Positions 18,028 to 26,168 of a stretch of DNA of 64,000 nucleotides are shown one piece after another. Each line of letters starts with the position of its first letter. The first letter of the stretch is position 1. Source of the DNA: Brevundimonas sp. SL130 (lineage in GTDB: Bacteria > Pseudomonadota > Alphaproteobacteria > Caulobacterales > Caulobacteraceae); NCBI RefSeq assembly GCF_026625805.1, contig NZ_CP113064.1, positions 186,001 to 250,000 on the forward strand, written 5' to 3'. A program made the translations under genes and the position numbers. A model generated the notes under the pieces. The model ran no database searches. It saw only the letters and a list, made by a program, of their open reading frames with translations, and was not told the DNA's origin.

Positions 18028-18306
18028 ATGAATGCGTCGAAGTTGATGATTGCAATGTTTGTGGGAGTTTTCATTCCGGCATCGAGTTTTTCAACGCAAA
18101 CGCGCGCCGAATTGGAGACTTCAGATATCAAGACGTGCGACTATGTTGAGGCGGTTTGCAACATTAAGTATGAGCAAGATGTGGTAATGTGCCAAAACTA
18201 TCCGCATCTCCACCCAAACGCTCCGACGGTCAATGGAGTGCGAGATTGTTATCCTTATGCGGCCCAGAGGTATAACCGGTGTATTGTAGAGACACCTTGC
18301 GTTTAG
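18028..18306 (+). CDS. Small secreted six-cysteine protein, function unknown
   Basis: 92 residues, no family recognised. AGGA lies seven bases before ATG 18028. Residues 1-27 form a plausible Sec signal peptide (basic start, hydrophobic 'LMIAMFVGVFIPASS', cleavage near 'TRA'), leaving a mature chain of about 65 residues with six Cys ('TCDYVEAVC', 'MCQNYPH', 'DCYPYAAQRYNRC', 'TPC'), enough for three disulfides in the periplasm. It lies on the opposite strand between chvI and chvG, its start only 20 bases from that of chvG, and entirely within the low-GC patch. Any transcript running from chvI into chvG is antisense to it. A role as a periplasmic modulator of the adjacent sensor is speculation, by analogy with ExoR in rhizobia; no similarity to ExoR was seen. 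Confidence 0.6.
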   Translation: MNASKLMIAMFVGVFIPASSFSTQTRAELETSDIKTCDYVEAVCNIKYEQDVVMCQNYPHLHPNAPTVNGVRDCYPYAAQRYNRCIVETPCV

Positions 18307-18319
18307 GCGTCTCTACAAT
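18283..18319 (+). terminator. Hairpin between the small gene and chvI
   Basis: Perfect 11-bp inverted repeat ATTGTAGAGAC (18283-18293) / GTCTCTACAAT (18309-18319) with a 15-base loop containing the TAG stop codon of the small gene. It is positioned as a terminator between two converging ends, but there is no T-run on either strand, so termination is only inferred. Confidence 0.5.
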
Positions 18320-18326
18320 CTAATCG

Positions 18327-19031
18327 TCAGCTTTCGCGGTAGCGGTAGCCGACGCCATACAGGGTCTCGATCGCGTCGAACTCATTGTCCACGGCGCGGA
18401 ACTTCTTGCGCATCCGCTTCACGTGGCTGTCGATGGTGCGGTCGTCGACATAGACCTGATCGTCGTAGGCGGCGTCCATCAGATTGTCGCGGCTCTTCAC
18501 GAAGCCCGGGCGCTGGGCCAGGGCCTGGAGCAGCAGGAACTCGGTCACGGTCAGCTTCACCGGCCTGCCGTCCCAGGTCGATTCGTGGCGGGCCGGGTCC
18601 ATGCTCAGCTTGCCGCGCTTGATCGCCTTGCCCGAGATTTCGGCCGAAGGCTCAGGTTCGATCCCGTCAGCGCCAGTGCGGCGCAGCAGGGCCTTGACCC
18701 GCTCGATCAGCAGCCGCTGGCTGAAGGGTTTGTGGATATAGTCGTCGGCGCCGAGGTTGAAGCCGAGGATCTCGTCGATCTCCTCGTCCTTCGAGGTCAG
18801 CATGATCACGGGGATCTGCGAGGTCTGGCGCAGGCGGCGCAGCACCTCCATCCCGTCCATGCGCGGCATCTTCACATCGAGGATGGCCAGGTCCGGCGGG
18901 GTGCTTTCCAGCGCCGCCAGGCCCGAGGCCCCGTCGTGATAGGCCGTGATCTTGTGGCCATGGCTTTCCAGCGCCAGCGACACGGACGCTACGATGTTCT
19001 CGTCGTCGTCGACCAGGGTGATATTGGCCAA
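18327..19031 (-). CDS. chvI: ChvI-type response regulator, OmpR family
   Basis: 234 residues from TTG 19031, preferred because AGGAG lies nine bases before it and the protein then begins '[13 protein letters not shown]', the usual ChvI start; a GTG at 19076 is the alternative. Receiver domain: acidic pocket 'VDDDENI', phospho-acceptor Asp52 in '[13 protein letters not shown]', '[10 protein letters not shown]' (Thr) and 'HKPFSQRLL' (Lys). The C-terminal winged helix has '[28 protein letters not shown]' and '[15 protein letters not shown]'. It is the cytoplasmic partner of ChvG and activates envelope-stress genes. Unlike in most relatives, chvI and chvG are separated by 319 bases holding an opposite-strand gene, so coupled transcription is uncertain. 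Confidence 0.95.
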   Translation of the reverse strand: MANITLVDDDENIVASVSLALESHGHKITAYHDGASGLAALESTPPDLAILDVKMPRMDGMEVLRRLRQTSQIPVIMLTSKDEEIDEILGFNLGADDYIHKPFSQRLLIERVKALLRRTGADGIEPEPSAEISGKAIKRGKLSMDPARHESTWDGRPVKLTVTEFLLLQALAQRPGFVKSRDNLMDAAYDDQVYVDDRTIDSHVKRMRKKFRAVDNEFDAIETLYGVGYRYRES

Positions 19032-19231
19032 GGTGGTCTTCTCCTGAACTTCCCGTTCCCGCAAGCGAGAACGCACGGCAAGCGTAACCGTTCGATCACG
19101 GTTACATTAGGGCCAAGGCAGATGGGCCGCCAAGCCGTCGGTTTCAACGATAGACGGATCGGTTTCCGTCGGCGCAATGAAAATTCACCCTGAAAACTCC
19201 GTTTTAAAGCCTTGGCCCCCAGGGTCCGCGT

Positions 19232-20938
19232 ATGGCTGGTCCGATTCACTACGAAGTCTATGTCCGCAGGACGGTTCCATCGTCCTGGTCCCTGCTGATC
19301 GCGACCGAGGACCGCAAACACGCCCTCGAAACCGCCGAGGACCAGTTGTCCAACCGGCTGGCGGCGGCCGCCCGCGTCACCAAGGAGACGCTCGATCCAG
19401 AAACGGGGGAGTTCAACACCCTCAACATCCTGACGATCGGGGCGCCGGAGGAAAAGAAGAAGCCCAAGGCCGTGGAGGGCGCTCGTCCGGCCTGCAGCGC
19501 CCCGCCCGAACTCTATACGCCCCATGCGCGCGCCCTGATCTCACGCGTTCTGGAGGACTGGCTGAAACGCCAGGGGGTGACGGCGTTCGAACTGCTGCAC
19601 CGACCGGACCTCGCCGAGCGGCTCGACGCCTCAGGCGTGGAGCTTCAACACGCGGTCCAGAAGGTGGCCGTGCCGGAAAGTCAGTCCAGCGGACAAGATC
19701 TGCACGCTGTCGTCCGCCATTACCAGCGTCTCGCCGAGGCCTCGGTCGCGCGTCTGATCAAGGCGGGCCAGGCGGGCCTGTTCCCCTCGCTGAAGAACCA
19801 GTCGATCGCCGACCTGGCCCATCGTCTGATCGCGGCCCAGGATCGGGCCTTCATCATGGGGGGGGTGATCGCCGACGGTCTGGCGGATCGCAAGGGCGCG
19901 CGCGACCGGCTGGACTGTCTGATGGCGATGGTCGAGGCCGCCCCGTCGGAAGGCCAGCCCCGCGCCCTGGTCCTCGGGGCCGTCGAGCAGATCGCGTCCG
20001 ATATCCTGGCGGTCCGGTCCAATCTGGCGGAAATCCTCGGGCCGTCGCTGGATCACGGGGCCAGTCTGGCGGCCGTGGTGCGCATGGTCGCCCCGCGCGA
20101 GGTCGAACGGCTGATCCAAATGGACCCGCGTATGGCCCTGATGACCCCCGTGGTCGAAGGGCCGGCGGCGCGCCTCGGCCAGGGTCTGGCGAGCGGCTAT
20201 TTCCCCAAACTATCGACATCTCTCGCCCGGATGGTGACGCGCGAAGTGGCGAGCCAAAGACGCCTCAGACCCAATGATCCGGTCGGAGAGATCGATATTC
20301 TGCGGACGCTCGCGATGGCCCTGACGGCGGCGGCGGGACGGCTGCTGACGCTGGAAGAGGTGCAAAACGCCTTCGTGGACCGCTCAAAGAGCCTGGTCAC
20401 GCCCGATTTCGTCGGCGCCTATGTCCGCCAGTGCAAGACCGTCCTGTCGGAGGCCGAATATCTGACGCGGCTGTGCGAAAACGTCACCGGGGGCGCCAAC
20501 AAGCGGGCGGCGGCGCGCTGGCTCAGCGCCTGCGTCACCTCGCTGAGGCTGGAAAACGAGATGCGCCAGACGACGCCCGGCGGGCCTAGCGTCTCGCAGA
20601 AACTGCTGGTGCTCGCTCGACTTCAACGGTCGGTGCGCGCCGTGCAGCTCGGAGAAATCGACGAAAGAGAGATCTCGATCGCGATCGGCGTCCTGGGCGG
20701 GACGCTGGAGGCCGACGCCGGCCTGCTGAACCAGATCGGGCGGGCCCAGGCTACGACTGTGCAGAAGCTGACCGCCCTGATGAAGATGATCACCGGCGAA
20801 ACCGCCCCGCTTGGGCCGGCGGCCGACCGAGCCCGCAGCGAAGCGATCAAGATGCTGCGCATTCCCGAAATCCGCGACGCCGCCGCAATCGAGCCGGCGC
20901 TTCAGGCCATGATGCAGGCCGCCGGTCTTAAGATCTGA
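19232..20938 (+). CDS. Conserved-looking hypothetical protein, 568 aa
   Basis: No family recognised. The N-terminus ('GPIHYEVYVRRTVPSSWSLLIATEDRKHALETAEDQL') looks like a small alpha/beta domain of about 75 residues, with 'LLIATEDRKHALETAEDQL' resembling a ferredoxin-like fold. The remaining 480 residues are almost wholly alpha-helical and Ala/Leu/Arg rich, with no signal peptide or membrane segment, so a cytoplasmic helical-repeat protein is likely. Codon use and GC match the chromosome, and the long high-quality frame supports a real gene. It is divergent from chvI, the position commonly held by pckA (PEP carboxykinase) in related alphaproteobacteria. It converges with a zinc-ribbon gene four bases downstream. 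Start ATG 19232 is supported by codon bias but has only a weak ribosome-binding site. Confidence 0.8.
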   Translation: MAGPIHYEVYVRRTVPSSWSLLIATEDRKHALETAEDQLSNRLAAAARVTKETLDPETGEFNTLNILTIGAPEEKKKPKAVEGARPACSAPPELYTPHARALISRVLEDWLKRQGVTAFELLHRPDLAERLDASGVELQHAVQKVAVPESQSSGQDLHAVVRHYQRLAEASVARLIKAGQAGLFPSLKNQSIADLAHRLIAAQDRAFIMGGVIADGLADRKGARDRLDCLMAMVEAAPSEGQPRALVLGAVEQIASDILAVRSNLAEILGPSLDHGASLAAVVRMVAPREVERLIQMDPRMALMTPVVEGPAARLGQGLASGYFPKLSTSLARMVTREVASQRRLRPNDPVGEIDILRTLAMALTAAAGRLLTLEEVQNAFVDRSKSLVTPDFVGAYVRQCKTVLSEAEYLTRLCENVTGGANKRAAARWLSACVTSLRLENEMRQTTPGGPSVSQKLLVLARLQRSVRAVQLGEIDEREISIAIGVLGGTLEADAGLLNQIGRAQATTVQKLTALMKMITGETAPLGPAADRARSEAIKMLRIPEIRDAAAIEPALQAMMQAAGLKI

Positions 20939-20941
20939 CGC

Positions 20942-21295
20942 TCAGTCGAAGATGTCGAAGATGCTGTCCCGCTTCTTCTTCTTGTAGCGGTAATCGTCGT
21001 CGTCACGGCGGCGATCATCGCGATAGCCCCGATCATCCCCATACGGCCGCGCGCCGCCCCAAGGCTGGGGCTGGGGCTGGGGCTGGGTGTGGGGAGGCGG
21101 GGCATAGGCCTGGGGCTGGGCGTGAGGCGCGGGCGCAGAGGCTCGCCCGTCCTGGGCTGCTGACTCCATCAGCTTTTCCAGTTCGCCACGATCAAGCCAG
21201 ACGCCGCGGCAGGCGGGGCACATGTCGAACTGAACCCCGTCGCGATCCAGGGTCTGCATCGCGGAATTGTCGTTCGGGCACATCAGAAGGGGCAT
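20942..21295 (-). CDS. Small zinc-ribbon (TFIIB-type zf) protein with disordered tail
   Basis: 117 residues. The N-terminal third carries two Cys pairs, 'LMCPNDNSAM' and 'FDMCPACRGVWLDRGELEKL', the classic zf-TFIIB-like domain (one ligand pair is CxxxN-type, the other CxxC). The rest is low complexity: a Gln-Pro/Ala-Pro run encoded by tandem GGCTGG-type hexamers (about 21062-21090), then Arg/Asp-rich 'DDRRRDDDDY' and a basic patch 'YKKKKRDSIFDIFD'. Such proteins are common in proteobacteria and of unknown function. The same 'DSIFDIFD' tail occurs in other zf-TFIIB proteins. Confidence 0.85.
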   Translation of the reverse strand: MPLLMCPNDNSAMQTLDRDGVQFDMCPACRGVWLDRGELEKLMESAAQDGRASAPAPHAQPQAYAPPPHTQPQPQPQPWGGARPYGDDRGYRDDRRRDDDDYRYKKKKRDSIFDIFD

Positions 21296-21564
21296 GAGGT
21301 CTCCACACGGATCATGAACAGATCAAGAAACGGGCGCCGACGCGAGGGAACCGAGGGGGCGGTCCGTTCGCATCGGCGCATCCGTACGGTGCGACATCGC
21401 ATCGTCGCGACCCGGCGGGGCAGGGGAACACTCGCCGTTCGCGGCGACGCCAGAGGGGCCCGTTCCGCCCATCCAAGCTAGGCGCCGCGACGCGGCTCCG
21501 CCATGCGGCCTGGCGCCACAGGGGGGGGGTGGCCTTAAGGCGCAACAGGCCTTTGGTCCGGAAT

Positions 21565-21747
21565 CTAGCCCCGCTTGGACGCCTTGCGGAAGGCCGGTTG
21601 GGCCATGGCGACATTGCGCGCCGAGACGGTCTTTTCCTCGGCCTTGGCGCCGACCTGGGCGTTGAACCCGTGACCGGCCTTGGCCTTCTTGGCGGCCAGG
21701 GCCTGTTTAAGCTTGTCGGCGGCGGTCGGTGTCGTTTGATCGTTCAT
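21565..21747 (-). CDS. Small basic hypothetical protein, 60 aa
   Basis: 60 residues, Ala/Lys rich ('AADKLKQALAAKKAKAGHGF', 'AQPAFRKASKRG'), no signal peptide or membrane helix, and no family recognised. Start ATG 21747. The composition is coding-like, and it stands alone between the zinc-ribbon gene and parB. A basic helical N-terminal half could bind nucleic acid, but this is only compositional. The 269-base gap on its far side (21296-21564) contains a G9-type run and no visible gene. Confidence 0.55.
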   Translation of the reverse strand: MNDQTTPTAADKLKQALAAKKAKAGHGFNAQVGAKAEEKTVSARNVAMAQPAFRKASKRG

Positions 21748-21829
21748 CCGGCCATCCTAGCACGCCTGGCGGCCCGAGTCTGGCGCGAGTCTGGCCCACG
21801 TCTGGCCCGACCACACCGGCGGCATTCCC

Positions 21830-22711
21830 TCAGGTGCGCATTAACCGGCGGCACAGGTCGTCGAGCTGTTCCAGCGAGCCATAGCGGATGGTCAGCTCGC
21901 CCTTGCCGCTGCGGTCGTTCAGCTGAACATTCAAGCCCAGGGCGTCAGCCAGATCCTGTTGCAGGGCGGCGACGTCGGCCGCCCCCTCCCCTGCCGGCGC
22001 CGACACGGCTTTGACCGGCTTGGGGCCTTCCGCAGCGCGACGCGCCAGGGCCTCGACCTGACGCACGTTCAGACCCTCGTTGAAGGCCTGGTCGGCCAGG
22101 GCGGCGGCGTTGGGCGCGGTCACCAGGGCGCGGGCGTGGCCGGCGGTCAGCTTGCCGTGCCGCACATACCACAGCACTTCTTCCGGCAGCTGCAGCAGGC
22201 GCAAGGTGTTGGCGATATGGCTGCGGCTCTTGCCGACAATGCCCGCCACCTGGTCCTGGGTACGGCCGAACCGCTCCATCAGCACCCGATAGGCGTCGGC
22301 CTCTTCCAGTGGATTCAGGTCGGCGCGCTGGACGTTTTCGATGATGGCGACTTCGAACACCTCGACGTCGTCCATTTCGCGGACGACGATCGGCACCTCG
22401 GTCAGCCGTGCGGCCTGAGCCGCGCGCCAGCGGCGTTCGCCGGCGATGATCTGCCAGACCCCGTCTTCGCCCGGCTGGGTCCGGACCAGGATCGGCTGAA
22501 GCACGCCCTTGTCGCGGATCGAGGCCGTCAGTTCTTCCAGGTGCTCCTGGGTGAAGATCTTGCGCGGTTGGTCCGGATTGGGCTTCAGGCTTTCGATCGG
22601 CGCCAGCTGGACGCCCGACGGCATAGGCGCGCCGGCCGCCGTCGGCGCCTCGACATTCTCGCCCATCAGGGCCGACAAGCCGCGTCCCAGACCTCTTTGT
22701 CGTTCAGCCAA
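21830..22711 (-). CDS. parB: Chromosome-partitioning protein ParB
   Basis: 293 residues, the usual length. N-terminal 'RGLGRGLSALMG', CTP-binding/ParB motif 'IAGERRWRAAQAARL' (the GERRxRA box), 'NVQRADLNPLEEA', and helix-turn-helix 'QDQVAGIVGKSRSHIANTLRLLQLP' that reads parS. The C-terminal domain dimerises. ParB clamps onto parS, spreads on DNA and is moved by ParA; in Caulobacter the complex is anchored by PopZ and regulates MipZ. It follows parA with a 38-base gap in the same direction. Confidence 0.97.
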   Translation of the reverse strand: MAERQRGLGRGLSALMGENVEAPTAAGAPMPSGVQLAPIESLKPNPDQPRKIFTQEHLEELTASIRDKGVLQPILVRTQPGEDGVWQIIAGERRWRAAQAARLTEVPIVVREMDDVEVFEVAIIENVQRADLNPLEEADAYRVLMERFGRTQDQVAGIVGKSRSHIANTLRLLQLPEEVLWYVRHGKLTAGHARALVTAPNAAALADQAFNEGLNVRQVEALARRAAEGPKPVKAVSAPAGEGAADVAALQQDLADALGLNVQLNDRSGKGELTIRYGSLEQLDDLCRRLMRT

Positions 22712-22749
22712 GATATTCTTCCGTTCTTCTAGAATTCAGACGCGCGGCG

Positions 22750-23580
22750 TCACGCCGCCAATTTCAGGCGCTGGCGCTCGCGCTTCACCACTTCCTTGGC
22801 CAGACGCAGATAGGCCTGGCTGCCGGCGCATTTCAGATCATAGATCAAGGCGGGCTTACCGAAGGACGGCGCCTCGGCCACCCGCACATTACGCGGGATG
22901 ACGCTGTCATAGACCTTGTCGCCGAAATGGGCCCGGACGTCATTGGCCACCTGGCCGGACAGGGCGCTCCGGCGATCAAACATGGTCAGGACCAGCCCCT
23001 GGATTTCCAGCGCCGGATTAAGGCTCTGCTTCACCATGTCGATGGTGCGCATCAACTGGCTCAACCCCTCCAGCGCGAAGAATTCGCACTGCAAGGGCAC
23101 CAGAACCGCATCCGCCGCCGCCATGGCGTTCAGGGTCAGCAGGTTCAGGGACGGCGGACAGTCGATCAGGACATAGTCATACGCGGTAGGGCCATGGTCA
23201 TGCGCCCGCAAAGCGTCCCGTAAACGATAGGATCGGCGATCCGCCTGGCTCAGTTCGATCTCGACGCCAGACATGTCGGCGTCCGCCGGCACGATCCAGA
23301 GGCCGGGAACCGTGGTCTGCACCGCGGCGTCATCAACCGAGCGCTGGTCTACGACGACGTCGTAAATCGTGACCCGACGCGTTTCACGTGGAACGCCCAA
23401 ACCGGTCGAGGCATTGCCCTGCGGGTCCATATCGACGATCAGGACGCGCTTGCCGATCGCGGCCAGGGCCGTGCCCAGATTGATGGCCGTCGTCGTCTTG
23501 CCGACGCCCCCCTTCTGGTTGGACACGGCGAGAACGCGGGCAGGCAGTTTGTTAGTGCTGGGGGCGGGCACGTCGAACAC
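22750..23580 (-). CDS. parA: Chromosome-partitioning ATPase ParA
   Basis: 276 residues from GTG 23580; the start lies inside the end of rsmG (29-base overlap), which is common in this cluster. Deviant Walker A 'KGGVGKTT' (23-30) with the signature Lys, 'VDMDPQGNASTGLG', Walker B 'YVLIDCPPSLNLL' and 'PRNVRVAEAPSFGKP' are all typical. It forms a nucleoid-bound ATPase gradient that pulls ParB-parS to the new pole. One parS-like palindrome (23381-23394) lies within the coding sequence. Confidence 0.97.
   Translation of the reverse strand: MFDVPAPSTNKLPARVLAVSNQKGGVGKTTTAINLGTALAAIGKRVLIVDMDPQGNASTGLGVPRETRRVTIYDVVVDQRSVDDAAVQTTVPGLWIVPADADMSGVEIELSQADRRSYRLRDALRAHDHGPTAYDYVLIDCPPSLNLLTLNAMAAADAVLVPLQCEFFALEGLSQLMRTIDMVKQSLNPALEIQGLVLTMFDRRSALSGQVANDVRAHFGDKVYDSVIPRNVRVAEAPSFGKPALIYDLKCAGSQAYLRLAKEVVKRERQRLKLAA
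23381..23394. other. parS-like site inside parA
   Basis: GTTTCACGTGGAAC is a mix of the two common parS half-sites around a CACGTG core. It is palindromic apart from one half being TTTC and the other GGAA. Confidence 0.75.
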
Positions 23581-24184
23581 TCCGGACTGTCACGATACGG
23601 CCGCGCGGGTCGCTTTGCGACGGGGCCAGTTCAGCTTCGAAATGCCAGGATTTCCGCGCTTCAATCAACTCGGATTCGGCCTTCTCCCCCTTCAGGAACA
23701 GACCTTGTGCACCCCTTTGGAAGTAGGGCTGTGCATAACCCAGCAGCCGCTCCATCGGGGCCACGGCGCGAGCCGTGACGACGTCGCACGTGACGCTCTG
23801 TTCCTCGGCGCGGCCATTGATGACCGTGGCCGGCAGAGCGAACCCATCGACGATTTCCTGAAGAAATCGGCAGCGCTTGCCCAGGCTGTCGATCAACCAG
23901 ACGTGCGCCCCTTCCCGTCCCTTCAGCAAAAGCGCCAAGACCACGCCCGGAAAACCGGCCCCCGCCCCCAGATCGGCCCAGGTCCGGGCGTCGGGGGCTT
24001 GGGCCAGAAGCTGGGCGCTGTCCCAGGCGTGACGGTTCCAGAAGTCCGGCAGACTGTCAGGCCCAACCAGATTCATCACCGCATTGGCCTCGACCAACCG
24101 AATTCGGAAGGCTTCCAGGTCGGCCATCTGCGTTGCCGACGCGCCCGTCCTGGCCTGAAACGCGGCCCGCTCAGTCTCCAACAT
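23552..24184 (-). CDS. rsmG: 16S rRNA (guanine-527-N7)-methyltransferase RsmG (GidB)
   Basis: 210 residues. Uses S-adenosylmethionine to methylate G527 of 16S rRNA. Visible: 'NLVGPDSLPDFWNRHAWDSAQL', SAM-binding 'WADLGAGAGFPGVVLALLL', 'VWLIDSLGKRCRFLQE' and 'VVTARAVAPMERLL'. ATG 24184 overlaps the mnmG stop by one base, and the 3' end overlaps parA by 29 bases, so the four genes are likely one transcript. Confidence 0.96.
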   Translation of the reverse strand: MLETERAAFQARTGASATQMADLEAFRIRLVEANAVMNLVGPDSLPDFWNRHAWDSAQLLAQAPDARTWADLGAGAGFPGVVLALLLKGREGAHVWLIDSLGKRCRFLQEIVDGFALPATVINGRAEEQSVTCDVVTARAVAPMERLLGYAQPYFQRGAQGLFLKGEKAESELIEARKSWHFEAELAPSQSDPRGRIVTVRSVRRARPQH

Positions 24185-26064
24185 CAGGCGGCGACCGCGG
24201 CTTTGGGCGATCGTTTCACGTGGGCGAGCAGCGCCGTCAGGGCGCCGGGGGTCATGCCCTCGATCCGGCCCGCCTGGCCCAGGGTGCGCGGCTGGACCCT
24301 CACCAGCTTCTCGCGCACCTCGTTCGACAAACTCCCTATCGCGGCATAGTCGAGGTCGCCGGGAAGCCGCAGATCCTCCTCGCGCCGGAGCGCCTCGGCA
24401 TCGATCGACTGGCGGTCAAGATAGTTGGCGTAACCCGCGTCGATCTCGACCTGTTCGCGAACCTCGGCATCCCATTCCGCGATGTCAGGCCGCACGCTGA
24501 CGAAATGGTCCAGCGTCACATTTGGAAAGGCGAGCAGCTCCCGCATCGATCTGCGGCGTCCGTCGGCATTGACCGGAATGCCCAATCTATTGGCCTCTTT
24601 AGGCGTAAAGACGGTTTCACGTGAAACAACACCGGCCACGGACAGTTTCTCAGCCTTGGCCAAAAACCGCTGCGCGCGCGCTTCCCCGACAAGACCCACG
24701 GCCATACCCAGCGGCGTCAGCCTCTGGTCGGCATTGTCCGCACGCAGAGTGAGCCGATATTCGGCCCGGCTGGTGAACATGCGATAGGGTTCGGTCACCC
24801 CTCGCGTCACCAGGTCATCGATCATCACCCCGATATAGGCCTGCTCTCGTCCCAGGATCACCGGCTCCTGACCGGCCGCCGCTCGCGCGGCGTTCAGACC
24901 CGCCATCAGGCCCTGAGCCGCCGCCTCCTCATAGCCCGTCGTGCCGTTGATCTGGCCGGCCAGATACAGCCCAGGCCGCTTCTTCACTTCCAGCGCCGGG
25001 CTCAGTTCGCGGGGATCGACATAGTCGTATTCGATGGCATAGCCGTAGCGAAACACCTCGACCGCCTCCAGGCCGGGGATGGTTCGCAGGAAGGCCAGCT
25101 GGGTCGTCTCTGACACCGAGGTCGAGATGCCGTTCGGATAGACCGTCGGATCGTCCAGACCTTCGGGCTCCAGGAAGATCTGGTGGCTGGTCTTGTCGGC
25201 GAACCGCACCACCTTGTCCTCGATAGAGGGGCAATAGCGCGGCCCCCGCCCCGACAGCTTGCCGCCATAGACGGCGCTCTCGCCCAGGTTCTCGGCGATG
25301 ATGCGGTGGGTTTCTTCGGTCGTATGAGTCACGCCACAGGCGATCTGTTCCACGTGGATTCGGTCGGTCATGAAGGAAAAGGCCGACGGCTCCGCGTCCG
25401 CCTGCTGCATCTCCAGCCGCTCCCAGGCGATGGTGCGCCCATCCAGCCGCGCCGGCGTGCCGGTCTTCAACCGGCCCATCATCAAGTCTGCGGCGTGAAG
25501 ATCGCCGGCCAGGCCGGTCGAGGGATCCTCACCATGACGCCCAGCTGGAATCCGTTCGTCTCCCCGATGAATCACGCCGTTCAGGAAGGTGCCGGTCGTC
25601 AGGACCACAGCTCCGGCTCGCACCGTCTCCCCTGCCCCGGTCATCACGCCGACCACGCGAGCTCCGTCGAGGATCAACCGCTCGGCCGTTCCCGCCATCA
25701 GACTGAGGTTCCCCGTGGCGGCCAGCTCGGCCTGCATGGCCTCACGGTATAGGCGCCGATCAATCTGGCTGCGCGGCCCGCGAACGGCCGCGCCTTTTGA
25801 ACGGTTTAAAAGCCGAAACTGAATCCCCGACACATCGGCCAGCCGCCCCATAACCCCGTCCAGGGCGTCGATCTCGCGCACCAGATGCCCCTTGCCCAGA
25901 CCGCCGATCGCGGGATTGCAGGACATCTCGCCGATGGTCTCAAGCTTCTGGGTCAGCAACAGGGTGCGAGCGCCCGCGCGCGCCGATGCTGCGGCCGCCT
26001 CACAGCCGGCGTGGCCGCCGCCGATCACGACGACGTCGAAGGATTTATCCATTGGGAGGGTCAT
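24184..26064 (-). CDS. mnmG: tRNA uridine-5-carboxymethylaminomethyl enzyme MnmG (GidA)
   Basis: 626 residues from ATG 26064 ('[17 protein letters not shown]'); a second ATG at 26052 is nearly as good, and neither has a clear ribosome-binding site. FAD-binding '[13 protein letters not shown]', '[22 protein letters not shown]', '[16 protein letters not shown]' and '[21 protein letters not shown]' are the MnmG signatures. With MnmE it modifies the wobble uridine of several tRNAs. It carries two or three parS-like palindromes in its coding sequence. A 104-base gap (26065-26168) with a perfect parS separates it from mnmE. Confidence 0.97.
   Translation of the reverse strand: MTLPMDKSFDVVVIGGGHAGCEAAAASARAGARTLLLTQKLETIGEMSCNPAIGGLGKGHLVREIDALDGVMGRLADVSGIQFRLLNRSKGAAVRGPRSQIDRRLYREAMQAELAATGNLSLMAGTAERLILDGARVVGVMTGAGETVRAGAVVLTTGTFLNGVIHRGDERIPAGRHGEDPSTGLAGDLHAADLMMGRLKTGTPARLDGRTIAWERLEMQQADAEPSAFSFMTDRIHVEQIACGVTHTTEETHRIIAENLGESAVYGGKLSGRGPRYCPSIEDKVVRFADKTSHQIFLEPEGLDDPTVYPNGISTSVSETTQLAFLRTIPGLEAVEVFRYGYAIEYDYVDPRELSPALEVKKRPGLYLAGQINGTTGYEEAAAQGLMAGLNAARAAAGQEPVILGREQAYIGVMIDDLVTRGVTEPYRMFTSRAEYRLTLRADNADQRLTPLGMAVGLVGEARAQRFLAKAEKLSVAGVVSRETVFTPKEANRLGIPVNADGRRRSMRELLAFPNVTLDHFVSVRPDIAEWDAEVREQVEIDAGYANYLDRQSIDAEALRREEDLRLPGDLDYAAIGSLSNEVREKLVRVQPRTLGQAGRIEGMTPGALTALLAHVKRSPKAAVAA
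24213..24226. other. Degenerate parS-like site in mnmG 3' end
   Basis: GTTTCACGTGGGCG keeps one perfect half-site and the CACGTG core but the second half is degraded. It is the weakest of the cluster and may be chance. Confidence 0.4.
24614..24627. other. parS site inside mnmG
   Basis: GTTTCACGTGAAAC, a perfect 14-bp palindrome matching the parS consensus, embedded in mnmG coding sequence. Confidence 0.88.
25346..25361. other. Possible parS-like site in mnmG
   Basis: TGTTCCACGTGGATTC matches the TGTTCCACGTGGAACA form in the first 13 bases and departs from it in the last three. Confidence 0.4.
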
Positions 26065-26146
26065 CCCGGCCACATAGGCCAAACGGGCGGATTTCGCCAG
26101 TCCCGGCGCTCAGGCCGCGGTTCGTTGAACGTAGTCATACTTAGGG

Positions 26147-26162
26147 TGTTTCACGTGAAACA
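26147..26162. other. parS site between mnmE and mnmG
   Basis: TGTTTCACGTGAAACA, a perfect 16-bp palindrome and the only perfect 16-mer of the set. It is intergenic, so not constrained by coding. Confidence 0.92.
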
Positions 26163-26168
26163 CCGGTA

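Larger units (their letters stand above)
17575..18327. other. Low-GC patch spanning the chvG sensor end and a small gene
   Basis: Hand counts of single 60-base lines give 35% (17641), 53% (17761), 45% (17821) and 42% (18121) GC, against 73% for a nearby line (16261). The left edge is abrupt, near 17575, inside chvG just before the TM2-proximal part of the sensor. The right edge coincides with the chvI stop codon. No insertion-sequence ends, tRNA or transposase flank it, so homologous recombination within chvG is a likelier origin than a mobile element. Confidence 0.85.

Noticed and set aside
17575-18327. Low-GC patch as a remnant of an insertion sequence
   Set aside because: No transposase motif, no terminal inverted repeats or target duplication at its edges, and chvG reads through intact.
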